NCBI RefSeq assembly: GCF_004379255.2
Contig: NC_056045.1
Span: 7,102,560 to 7,166,559 of the forward strand
DNA: 64,000 nucleotides
Reading direction: 5' to 3'
Origin: Salvia splendens
Lineage: Eukaryota > Streptophyta > Magnoliopsida > Lamiales > Lamiaceae
Shown here one piece after another: positions 9,952 to 24,074 of the stretch. The notes below the pieces were generated by a model that worked only from the letters and a program-made list of their open reading frames with translations, searched no databases and was not told where the DNA came from. The number at the start of each line of letters is the position of its first letter. The first letter of the stretch is position 1. Position numbers and translations under genes: made by a program.

Positions 9952-10170
9952 CTCCCTCCATCCCCCAAAGTTTGTCTCATTTTACCATTTTCACTTATCA
10001 CATAATGTTTGTCGTACTTGGAAACTTACCAAAAATAGACATTAAATACATCATCAATCTTCTCAATGTAGGATCCTTATTCTACTATACACCTTTATTT
10101 AATACAAAGTCAAATAATTTTATAAAACTGATCTGATTAAACTAGGACAAACTTTAGAAAACTAAGGGAG
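9952..10170. mobile_element. Stowaway MITE
   Basis: 219 bp with inverted ends: CTCCCTCCATCCCCCAAAGT at left; GACAAACTTTAGAAAACTAA then GGGAG at right. TA is present on both sides (9950-9951 and 10171-10172). The shared inner string AAAGTTTGTC / GACAAACTTT confirms the inverted repeat. Non-coding. Confidence 0.75.
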
Positions 10171-10644
10171 TAATTATGAGTGTTGGTACGGTACTGTACA
10201 CGGTAGGGGTCCAAATCACCAAATCATTTTATTATATAGTAAGTGGTTGGTGTTGGTTAGCACAGTTGGCCCATTAATCAATTAATTTATCATATAAGGA
10301 GTATATACAAAACATTAACTAATATTTCCCCGTTCTATAAAAATATATGTAATTCTGAAGATGATTCAGTTTCCTTTTTGCTCCAAACAAAGTGATCTAT
10401 TGTTAAAATTGGAAGCACCTTTTATCTTTAGTTTATTCCTTTTCTTTTACTTTATTTTCCCTTAACATACAAACTAAAACGGTATAAAATCTCATGCAGT
10501 CCAAAAAAGTGGTCATCTTCCTTAAGACAAAGTGAGTACTTTTCGTTTGCATATGTCTGAGTATTTCCATTTATAGAACTTATTACCCATGTACATCAAT
10601 TTATTTACAACTTATAACCCATCATTATAACTCATTAAACAGTA

Positions 10645-10689
<45 letters not shown>

Positions 10690-11322
10690 TGAGTTTCATT
10701 ATCTACTGATACTACTTTTAAGTACCATTCCTATCCTCTCTCTTATTTACTAATTATGCATTAATTTTCATTCAAATGCATATATTATTATGAGGGGAGG
10801 AAGTATATGTAACGGGACTATACCATTTAACAAACAAAATATTTGAAATCAAACTAAAATATTTATAAAATAAAATTCATTTCATAATATTCAGACTATA
10901 GCATAATTTGATTTGATGTCGTGACTTTAATGCCGTGGCTAGTGTTCCATAATTTTAACAAATAAAATCAAAATAACAGTATAAAATAAAGTTCAGTTTC
11001 ATAAAAATATAGTTCCATAATTTATTTTCTATTTTATTTATTTGACATAGGAGATGGAAATTGAAAATGCACTACATCACTCAGTCATTTTCTATTGTCA
11101 GACCAATTCTATTAAACTTATGTCCAAGTGAAACATATGAAAAAAATTCATGGAAGGCATCAAATTATCAACATACCAGCAAATCGATTGACTAAAACTT
11201 CCATTTCTTTCATCACTCTTATTTTTCTAAGTTTATTTTTTCTCAAGCAAAAAAATAAAAATAAAAAATAGAATGATGAAAATTGAAAACTGAGTGCCCC
11301 ACCAGTCCACCATCTCCTCTTA
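10171..11322. other. Intergenic, AT-rich, with a microsatellite
   Basis: No gene is seen. The stretch contains an (AAT)n microsatellite of about 48 bp (10643-10690). It ends at the TTA (11320-11322) flanking a MITE. Confidence 0.6.
10643..10690. repeat. (AAT)n microsatellite
   Basis: Uninterrupted AAT trinucleotide array of about 15 units. Confidence 0.9.
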
Positions 11323-11646
11323 GAGTGTCCACTATAGTAGGACGCGGCTATAGCCGCGTCTTGGGGGCGGTGGGCGGCGGTGGGCGGGCGGCTATAGTGG
11401 GGAAGGTGGGCGGACAACTTTTGGGGCTATTGGGGGGGCGGACGCGAGATAGCCGCGTTCGTGGCGAGGACGCGGCTATTGGAGGGATGTGAAAATGTGG
11501 AATTTTGTATTTGGAATTTTGGGGCTATTGGTGGTGTCCACTATAGTGGCGGAAATAGAATTTTGGAGCTATGGACAGCAAAATTGGGGCTATGGACAAA
11601 AACTGGGGCGGGGCTATTGGGCGTGTCCGCCCTATAGTGGATACTC
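11323..11646. mobile_element. PIF/Harbinger-type MITE, GC-rich
   Basis: 324 bp with inverted ends GAGTGTCCACTATAGTAGG and CCCTATAGTGGATACTC, flanked by TTA (11320-11322 and 11647-11649). Internally it repeats the words GGGGCTATTGG, GCGGCTAT and CTATAGTGG many times, so the body is G-rich and low-complexity. Non-coding. Confidence 0.8.
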
Positions 11647-11649
11647 TTA

Positions 11650-12991
11650 AAATACTCTCCTGTCCTTTTCCAAGAATCTCAGGGAAATTCCCACACACAC
11701 ATTTTACAATTTTTTGCTGACTCTATCCATTCCATTCCCCCCGAGTGTTCATCCATAAACTAAATTTTTATTCAATGCTACATTAATCCGATATTAATTG
11801 ATGGATTTATTAAGGTTGAACCGATGCTCGAGTTTCGAAAACATAATTTCACATACACACTGAAATCTCTGACATTTCTTCACCCTTCTCTTCTTCTGTT
11901 CTGCATAAAGAAGAAACGAAGTGGTTAGCATTTCCTTTTCTTTCTTTCTTTCTTTCGGGAATCACATTTCCAAGTTTGCAAATCCCTTTCCTCTTTTACT
12001 GATAGTCGTATTTGGTTTTATCTTCTTTTGCCGCTCATTTTCGATTTTTCTTCTTTTTTAATTTTCACTTTATATAATTTAGATAAAATATAAAAATATT
12101 CGACTTGTTTGCGCATTCACCCGTCTCAATACGTTTATCATCCTCACATGCTCCTAAATTCACTCATCGTGATTGGGTTTAAAGATCTGCGTTTTATCTG
12201 GCCGCTCTCGATTTCAGGTACGATTTTGTAATTATAAACTTCCTCTCTTCTAATCTCAGCGATTGAACAAAATGTGCTAGATTGTTGTAATTTCATCTGT
12301 CTTATGCTGTGAGCTTTCACTTCCTACTTTGAATTCGCCCAATTTTGCAAAACCATTTTGGGTTTAATTGAGTTTTTGGTTTGATGCTGAGAATGCACTA
12401 CAGCAGTAAGTCTCTTTTAACCAAACAATTTATGTGTAAAGAGTTTTTTATGCTTCCGGTTTGTGAAATTTTCGACCTTGTACCCCAAATATAAAGGAAA
12501 ATAATTATGGTGACTGGTTTTTCTTGAATCAAAGCAAAAATTTGCATTTAATTTACCTTTTCTTAGGCCCTTTTGTTTCTCGCAAGTTTTTTGAGAAAAT
12601 GTTACTACTATATCTCAAATGGGTATGCTTCCTACTTGCTTTTCTCTTGTTTCATTGTTAATTAGAAAGAGGGCTTACATTTTTCAGTTATTGGAAGAGA
12701 GTGGTGAATGTCATTGTCGGTTGTGGTTTATTGTTTTCTTATCTTAGTCATCATTCTGCTGCTCTTTTGGAAAATGTTTTAGGTGGTCTGTTAACTACAT
12801 CCGTGTGTTGTGTGCCATAAACATGTGTCTATTTCTTGCTACTAACGACGAGCCAAGCTATCGGGAACTTGATGTTTCGAGTTTTCTGCATTTGGCAGCT
12901 TCTTTGGTAGTTTGATTACTGATAACTTTCTGTGATTGGAGCAGATTGGTAAAGGGTCATAGACTAAAGTCGTCGCTTGCAACTGTGTAAA
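11650..12991 (+). promoter_or_regulatory. Upstream region and spliced 5' leader of the NEK gene
   Basis: Holds pyrimidine-rich tracts (TTTC repeats near 11935-11960) typical of plant 5' leaders. A plausible 5'-UTR donor is at 12217/12218 (ATTTCAG|GTACG), and a candidate acceptor lies just upstream of the ATG (GGAGCAG near 12945). No other gene is seen. Exact transcription start and leader intron are inference. Confidence 0.45.
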
Positions 12992-16544
<3,553 letters not shown>

Positions 16545-17902
16545 TGAAAACCCATATAAGAATAACAACTAACGGCAGGTAGGAACCAACCATTACATGG
16601 TTGTTAATGTAGGGTTTCTTTTTGGCATTATCATGAACTTCTTGTTCATGGGAACCAAAACTAGAGTTGAGAGCACATACTATTATGTAAGAACTTGTCT
16701 TCATCTTTCTGTTTCTTAATCATAGTAGTACTAATATTCTAGCATATAAAAAATGACCCACATAGGAGTACAAAATATGCTGAGATGACCCACTTAATTA
16801 TTTGTTTCAATCAAATTGACGCATTATAAAAAATATAAAACACATTTATCTCTATTTTATTTTTTCTTTTATTTTGTTATCTCTCAACTCAACGCACAAA
16901 ATAACGCTTCGATTTTTGTTCGGCCCAACATTTAACGAGGTCATTTGTCTGCGAGTAATTTTTAGGAGTGGCCCGACTTGAATCCATGCTATTCATTAGG
17001 GTGATTGTTAGATATCAGTTCGAATTTTTGCCTGATTTGAAGTGATCCAAAAATCTGAATCTCAAATTTAAATACAAACCATATAGGCCAAATAGGATTT
17101 TTGCCTTATTTGAAGTGGTCCAAAAATCCGAATCTAATAATCCTTATCCAAATCCAATACTTTCGGGTAAGTAGGATTTTTGCCATAGGGGCAGTGACAA
17201 TAGTACATACATAATCGAACTTTTTTAGCATTTTACATTGAAAATCGATTTATAAACACTAATGGATTTAAAACAAATTTCGTACTAGTCATTTTGCAAC
17301 ACTTCGAAAAAAAATTAAAATTTTAACTTAAATATTTATATATTTAAGAAAAAATTTTATTTTTTACTAAATATTGTATAATTAATTCAAATCAAGCTCG
17401 AAACCATGTACGATTTGACATAAAATTTATATATCACTTCTTTCTTATTGCTACATACATAATACAATAAATAACATAACTAATTTTAAGTAAATTCAAT
17501 TAAATTTAAAAAATTAACGATATTATGTACATGTACAATTTATATACATTTATCTTTTCTCTTTGCGGTATTTGAAGTGATCTAAAAATCCGAATCTAAA
17601 AATCTGAATCCAGTACATTTAGGATAATTATTAACTAAAAAATGGATAGATAAATACTACTAGTATTTTTGTTGAGTTGAATTTGATGTAAAATCTGTAT
17701 TTAACTTGACATTTACAAAAAGATAAAATTAGCATGGATTTGAATTTAGTGTAAGTGGAGCACGTGAACTTTGATATTTCAATTATACTGTACTTTTTTT
17801 TTGAACAATCACACTCCAGCATCCGTAAATATGACATGGTCTTTTGATACTAAAAATTTAACATGAATTTTGCTGGGCAATCACTGAAGCAATCCGAAAA
17901 TA
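16545..17902. other. Intergenic, AT-rich, with a dispersed short repeat
   Basis: No gene is seen. Three degenerate copies of a string around TTTGAAGTGATCCAAAAATC followed by CGAATCT occur near 17037-17065, 17110-17132 and 17568-17600, so an old repeat is present. The first 200 bp are presumably the 3' UTR of the kinase gene. Confidence 0.5.
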
Positions 17903-17905
17903 TAA

Positions 17906-18713
17906 GAGCCTCCACAATGGCGGCGAGCGAATCGGTTAGTCGATTCTCGGCCCTGGCCGGTTCGCTCGCCGAACCATTGCAGGCGGCGAGCGGCAATTCG
18001 GCGAGAAAATCGGCGAGCGCACGCCGATTTTCGGGCGGTGGCCGATCCGCTCGCCGGTCGGCTGACCGCCATTGCAGGCTCCCGATCGGTCAGCCCATTT
18101 TTTTTATTTATTTAATTTTCGAAACACTATATATACGCGATTTGAATGTATGAAGTATTTCTGTCAAGGCGTGGTTGAAATATTCCGTGATCAGTACCTT
18201 CGAAGCCCTACCCCCGAAGACTGTCAGGAGCTGATGCAGATGCACGGGGAGAAGCATGGGTTCCCGAGTATGTTAGGCAGCATAGATTGTATGCATTGGG
18301 AGTGGAAGAACTGTCCCGCTGCCTGGAAGGGGTTCTACACGACCGCTTACAAAGGAAAGAATCTCACGATGATCCTCGAGGCCATAGCTGATTACCGGCT
18401 GTGCATTTGGCATGCGTATTTTGGGTAGCCGGGTCGAACAACGACCTCAACTCGTCGCCCCTTTTCAATTATGTAGTTTTTTTAATTAATGTACTTTTTT
18501 AAAATTAAATATTATTATTGAATTTTTCCGTATTTGTGTCGTAAATTTAATTCCGTATTTTGTGTGAGTGTTAATTATTTGTTTTTTATAATTTTGTTTA
18601 TTGTGGCTAGCCTATTGCTGGTCCAATTGCTTGTCCTGATGACGTGTCAGGTGAGTTTTTAGTGCTGATGACGTGGAGAGTTTGTGGCTAGGCTATTGCT
18701 GTTGGAGATGCTC
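17906..18713 (+). mobile_element. Deleted PIF/Harbinger element
   Basis: Ends are related but imperfect: GAGCCTCCACAATGGCGG at left and, on the other strand, GAGCATCTCCAACAGCAATA at right. Flanks are TAA (17903-17905) and CAA (18714-18716), the second perhaps mutated. The left part is a GC-rich head of GGCGAGCG words; the middle keeps about 280 bp of transposase; the tail is AT-rich. Two GTGACGTGTCAG-like direct repeats lie before the right end. It stops about 60 bp upstream of the oxygenase pseudogene. Confidence 0.7.
18150..18428 (+). pseudogene. Harbinger transposase fragment
   Basis: An open frame reading MKYFCQGVVEIFRDQYL... with the family's diagnostic [17 protein letters not shown] block, which contains the first catalytic Asp of the DDE triad, then YKGKNLTMILEAIADYRLCI. 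It ends in WHAYFG before a stop. The second and third acidic residues and the N-terminal region are lost, so it is inactive. The same protein segment recurs, more damaged, in the element at 36876-38949. Confidence 0.85.
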
Positions 18714-18774
18714 CAACCCCTTCGAAAACCCCAAACCCAAGTGGTGTTTGCAGTTTGATAGATAGATATGATAG

Positions 18775-20030
18775 ATGGAAGAAAATGAAATCCTGGAACT
18801 CTACCACCTTCCATATGCCGATCTCATGGCGTTGTCGTCCCACCAAATTCCCACATCTAACGATGAAAATGAAATCCAACGCCTCGCATCCATTTCCATA
18901 TCGATAATCGGAAAAGGATTCTCAAGGTAATAATCAAACCTTTGGCCCGGAAGCTTTCTCTTCTCAGCAACGATGATCGGAAAAGGATTCTCAAGGTAAT
19001 AATCAAACCTTTACTTATTCAATTGACTAGATGTTAATTTCTTAAACAACCTCGTAGGATCATAATCTGGGGAGCGATGTTCCGTTGAAGAATTTGAATA
19101 GAACTGTGTCTTCTTTTGCAATGCAAATGAAGTATGATGATGAATTCAATTTTGGATTTGGGGGCAGTGCAATGGATAAAGAGGTTGAATTTGGGGAATT
19201 CAAGGATCTAGGGTTTGCATTTCGAGAATTAGGGTTGTGTATGATGGAATTGGGGCTTTGTCTTGCTCGAGTTTGTGATCAACAAATCGGTGGGTGTGAG
19301 CTAGAACAGAGCTTATTGCAAAGTGGCACAGCGAAGGGGCGGTTGATACATTATCACTATGTTGCTGATAATGCTGCCATCAACGAGGCGGAGAATAGGA
19401 GGCGCCGTAGCAGGGTTAATTTGGGGGAGAATCGTAAATCTGATTGTGGTGATGATGGTAACTCACGGCTGTGGCAGCAGTGGCATTACGATTATGGGAT
19501 TTTTACGATTTTGACTACGCCTATGTTTATGTTGTCGAATGGAAGCGATGAGCGAGAATGCGACTCTCCTAGTGGCCATACCTACCTGCAAGTCTTTCTT
19601 CCAGAGATGAACCGTGTGGTTATGGTGAAGGCGCCACGAGGGAGTTTTATTGTTCAGGTAGGAGAATCAGCAGACGTGTTGTCGGGTGGGGAGGCTTAGA
19701 GCCACCCTCCATAGTGTTTCTAGACCACCGCTCAAGATGGAGAATTTGAGCAGGGAGACTTTTGTTATATTTCTACAGCCGGCATGGAGCAAGACGTTTT
19801 CACTTGCAAACTACCCCGAGGAACTGTTAAGATTAGGAGGTCAGGGTTCAGAGCTGTGTGACCAGGAAACTTGTAGTGCTAGGCATGAGTCGAATGGATT
19901 GGCTTGGAAAATTCAGGAGATTGTTCCTCCCCTGTCTTCACGCTTGCGCGATGGGATGACATTTGTAGAATTCGCGAAAGAAACTACAAAGCAATACTAT
20001 GGTGGTAAAGGTTTGCAGGCTAACAGATAG
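18775..20030 (+). pseudogene. Broken 2OG-Fe(II) oxygenase-like gene
   Basis: Recognisable pieces of a plant 2-oxoglutarate/Fe(II) oxygenase-like protein (At3g63290-type, from memory). The start is MEENEILELYHLPYADLMAL; 18944-18995 gives LARKLSLLSNDDRKRILK; after an intron, 19058-20030 gives the body with the iron-site HxD in WQQWHYDYG, SGG...RATLHSV with the second His, and a C-terminal FVIFLQPAW. Two lesions are visible. (a) A 37-bp block occurs twice (18907-18943, 18976-19012) and the coding sequence expected between the first exon and LARKL is gone. (b) One extra G in the GGTGGGG run near 19688-19691 shifts the frame, so the first frame stops at 19697-19699 while homology continues in the next frame. 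A sequencing error could explain (b), not (a). Confidence 0.75.
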
Positions 20031-21051
20031 GTAAGTAACTCTCTTCTTTGTAATGCGAGTGACAACAATTGGATCTAAAATAGGAATATTACCTGCATCA
20101 ATTTCTATTGCGGCAGATGTATTTTGGCTTCGAAGAGAAGTTGTGCCGGCTGGCTTCCATCTCTTAAGATCTCTTTGAACTTATCTTTGACAAAACTGAT
20201 TTTCTCCCCCGAATCAATTGCTGCATTTTATAAACTCTTGTTCCATCTCTTGAAATTGTTTATACTCCTTGGACATGTGTGGATATGCACCTGCAAAAGA
20301 AATACTAATATGTGGCCTGTATACATCCTCCGCCATCTCCTCAAAATGCTAATATGTTGGAGAAAAAACGCTGTGGAATGTCAGTTTGGAGAAAAAGAGT
20401 AGAAAGAGAGAATTGAGCATATGATATTTATGAGAGAAAAAAATTATGCACATCAATACAGAAGAAATGAGAAATAATTTCAAAGTAAGTAGTATTTTAA
20501 AAAAATGGAAATTAAAAATAATTTAAAACTAAAAATTTAAAGAAAAGTTGAAAAAAGTGGCGAAAGAACCAGTCACTCACTCTGACGCTCATTTTGGGCA
20601 CCCAGCAGAGCAATCCTCAAATTTAACAGTAGTTATGTTGCTTTGAATAAACTAAATCCTAGAATATAGGAATAAATATGAGTTGTTGCCATTTTGTGGG
20701 AGAGAAGGAAATGGGAGAGAGAGAGAAAGAAAATAAATTATGGATAGCAGGGCGGACACAGAAAATTTTGGTTGTAGGGGCTTCATTATATCATCTTCGT
20801 ATTTTAAAAATAGAAACTATTTCTATTTTAGTTTGACATTTAAAATTAGAAAGTCCTATTTGAATAATTTTTTCTCTCTAATGAGGTGGATACATTCTTC
20901 ACTAATAATACTTCAATCACTTTTTTTAAAATATATTTTTTAGTTTACTAATTTTTTATTAAAACACGTGCAGTTTTAAAAGTTTCGATTTTTCTAAAAT
21001 GAAGGTAGTATGTATACATACACAAATATATGAAATAACAAACACCATAAA
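20031..21051. other. Intergenic, no gene recognised
   Basis: AT-rich. A purine-rich stretch with GAGA repeats lies at 20700-20735, followed by a string (GCAGGGCGGACACAGAAAAT, 20748-20767) that looks like the end of a degenerate transposon, not assignable. Confidence 0.45.
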
Positions 21052-21060
21052 TATTGAAAA

Positions 21061-21922
21061 GAGTAAAGGTCAATTTTGGTTCTTAACATATGGCCGAAAT
21101 ACGAATTTGGTCCAAAACATTCACTTTTTGAAAAACGGGTCCATAACAAAAGAAATTCGTGTCGATCCGGTCCTTTTTTAACGGCGCCGTCAATTTTCGA
21201 TGGTCAACCGTCAATTAACGAATTGTTGACCGGATTAGGCTAATTATCAATCGTCACTACCATGTTTAGGATTGTGAAATGTTCAAGACGAATTTGACAT
21301 TCATAATGAAAATATTGGACTAGTTTGAGGGGATTTTTGTTGGATTTTTATGCTTCTTCTTCTTTGATGAACAAGCTTCGTCCACAATGAAATAGAACCC
21401 TAAAATCAAATTTTTTAATTCGCAATCCAGATTTCAAATCCAATTTCATAACTTTCGTATGCATTACAACATCGTTGGAATTCAGGGACTTAGATTAGAA
21501 TCAGAGACGTACATTCAATGGGTCCGTCGGATTTTGTGTTGAGTTGCGGAGAAAAAAAAATTAGGGTTCATGGTGAAGAATAAGGGAAGAAGACGAAAGA
21601 GAGGGAAAATTTTAAAAAGGTTGATTTTCATTCAGTGAAATTAAAATTAAAATTTTGAGTTTTATTTTCATCTTTATTTGAATTTAAAAATATTTCACAA
21701 TTTTAAAAAAAATTAAAAAGATTTGCTACAATGATTATAAAAGCCTAATTCGGTCAACAATTTGCTAATTAACGTTTGACAATCGAAAATTGACTGCGCC
21801 ATTAAAAAAGAACTGGATCGACACGAATTTCATTTGTTATGGACCCGTTTTTCAAAAAGTGAATGTTTACGACCAAATCTGTATTTCAGCCATATGTTAA
21901 GGACCAAAATTGACCTTTATTC
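21061..21922. mobile_element. Long-TIR MULE-like MITE
   Basis: 862 bp with about 170-bp inverted arms. The left arm begins GAGTAAAGGTCAATTTTGGT and runs through ACATATGGCC, a Gly-like CTTTTTGAAAAACGGGTCC and ACGGCGCCGTCAATTTTCGA; the right arm mirrors it and ends GACCTTTATTC. The flanking 9-mers TATTGAAAA (21052-21060) and TATTAAAAA (21923-21931) match at 8 of 9 positions, as expected for a Mutator-type duplication. The central about 500 bp is non-coding. Confidence 0.75.
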
Positions 21923-22318
21923 TATTAAAAAATACGTTAATATTTTATGTATAAAACTAGTATAAATCAAAATGTTACCATAAGTAGCTGTAAGTAGGTA
22001 AAATTAATTCTATAGAATAAATCACAATATCCTAGATAAATTTAATTACAATTTTAATTCATAATATTTTTCATATTTTCATTCTTAATATTAAATAATA
22101 ATGTAATAAGTATACATGACGACTTATGTAAACTAAACAAAATTTTCCATAATTTAATCGGCGATCATTAACAAAGTACTCAATTTGAAATTTTATGTCC
22201 ATTAAACAAAAATCTACAGTAAATTAAAACAACACATTTTACTTTTCTATTATTAACCACGAAGAAACGTTTTACGACACGACAACTCCCAAGATTATAA
22301 AGAAAGCTTTTATTAAAT

Positions 22319-23366
22319 ACTAAAGTCTAATTTTAATCCTTTACTTCTGCTATAAAATTCTTTTTGGTCCCTTACATTAAGTATATAATTTTTTATCCTT
22401 AACATATTATTTTGGTATTTTTTGGTTCCAAACAATATTGGTTTGGTCCAAAATAATTATTTTTTTTAAAAAATTAACAGTCAAAATGTTTGATCAATGT
22501 AATAACTTAATTATAATTTAGGATTAAAGTCCAATTTTGGTCCCGTACATTTTTCATACAATTTTTTCCGCTCTCATACATTAAGTTTGTGGTCTTGTTC
22601 AGGACCAAAATGTACCAAAACAATATGCTAGGGACCAAAATGTCAAAAACTTAATGTACGAGACCAAAAAGAATTTTAGGACAAATGTAAGAGCATCCGC
22701 AGCGGTTGTATTAACGTGTCCGTCCGTCCTTGCCGCTAGCAAGGACACGCCTGTCCGCCGCTGCGCTCTTGCCGCTGGCACGGACATCCTTGCAGCTAAG
22801 AGCACGTCCGTGCCAGCGAGCAGGGCGACCTGACCCATTTCTATTGGCTGTTAACATTTTTTTTTAAAAAAATCGAAAATAATACCAAAAATTAAAAAAC
22901 CATATCTTTTCGGATTCTAAAAAATATAGTCGTTTTATTACCATTTTTTTGAATTTTTTTTAAAAAAGTTTAATCCCAAAATCATCTATAAATACACACA
23001 TTCATCATCAATTTGGACGAAATTCGGCCAATTATGAATTTAATTATGTAATTTTTAATTTTTAAGACTTTAATTATGAAATTTTTAAGTTTTAGGATTT
23101 TAATTATGTAATTTTTAATTTTTTAGTAATTAGTAACAGTATTTTGGGTATTTTTAATGAATTTTAATATTGTGGAAATGTTTTTATTTAAATTGAATAA
23201 TAGAATGGTGGGACTCTTGTGCTCGTCCTTGCGGAAGAAAACGGACGTGGGTGTTGTGCTCTTGCCTAAGAGCACGCAGAAAAAGTGGATCCGGGCCCAT
23301 ATCCGTGCTCGTTGGCAAGAGTACGGATGTGAATGCTCTAAGAGACCAAAATTAAACTTTAATCTT
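22319..23366. mobile_element. Degenerate long-TIR element split by a Harbinger element
   Basis: The left end (CTAAAGTCTAATTTTAATCC ... AAAATTCTTTTTGGTCCC, TTACATTAAGT) is mirrored by the right arm formed by 22570-22690 joined to 23342-23366 (read in reverse: TTAAAGTTTAATTTTGGTCT, AAAATTCTTTTTGGTCTC, TACATTAAGT). The arms are about 80-100 bp and diverged. The Harbinger element at 22691-23338 interrupts the right arm. No clear 9-bp duplication is seen, so superfamily is a guess from resemblance to the element at 21061. Confidence 0.5.
22691..23338. mobile_element. Non-autonomous PIF/Harbinger element
   Basis: 648 bp, ends GAGCATCCGCAGCGG and GTACGGATGTGAATGCTC, flanked by TAA (22688-22690, 23339-23341). 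The GC-rich head carries CAAGGACACG / CGTGTCCGTCC words and the tail mirrors them (GCACGGAC, GTGCTCTTGCC), giving extended subterminal complementarity. AT-rich non-coding centre. Confidence 0.75.
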
Positions 23367-24033
23367 TAAAATAATATTATAATATTAATTTTATTTGAGT
23401 TGTCTTCTTCCTGACGCCGCAACCATTTTTATTCCTTTTCCTCTATTTTGTTCCCATATTTATTTCAGCCTCTCTATCATTTAATTTTCAAAGATTCAGT
23501 CTTCAGCGGTGAGGGCTGATAATGATTTTCGAAAATTTTGAAAATTTTGAAAGTAGAAAAAAAAGGTAGAAATACTCGGTATAAGTTTCTAAATTACTCC
23601 TATTAAAAGAAAAGAAATGGGATAGATGAAAGTAAATGGGAGAGAGAGGAAAATGTGTATAAATAAAAGAGATCAGTTTCTAAACACTACTTAAAGAAAA
23701 AGAAATATGGGGAGAGGACAAAGTAAATGGAAGAGAGGGAAAAATAAATTGGAGAGAAAACAAAAAACAGGCGCTATTTTGTGGGGGAAGAAAAATGAGG
23801 CAGTAATTTTGTTTATAAGGATAAAAAAGTAAATTTAATTGTTATGGAACCGGAAATAAGAAATAAATCGAATTTTATTTATAAAATTAGTTTTTGGTTG
23901 TATAAAATTTGATCACATAGATTTACTGTAAACATATAGTCATATTTTTTTTGCAATCCACCAAAATAAGTTTTTTTTGTCTTAGAGCACCTCCAAGTGG
24001 AGATGATGTACACGAAAATATATAATTAGATAA
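23367..24033. other. Intergenic, AT-rich
   Basis: No gene is recognised. Purine-rich tracts (GGGAGAGAGAG-type, 23638-23650 and 23710-23765) recall those near 20390-20735, possibly copies of one old repeat. Confidence 0.4.
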
Positions 24034-24074
24034 GAGTGAAGGTCAAAATTGGTCATGAACATATGACCATTTTA

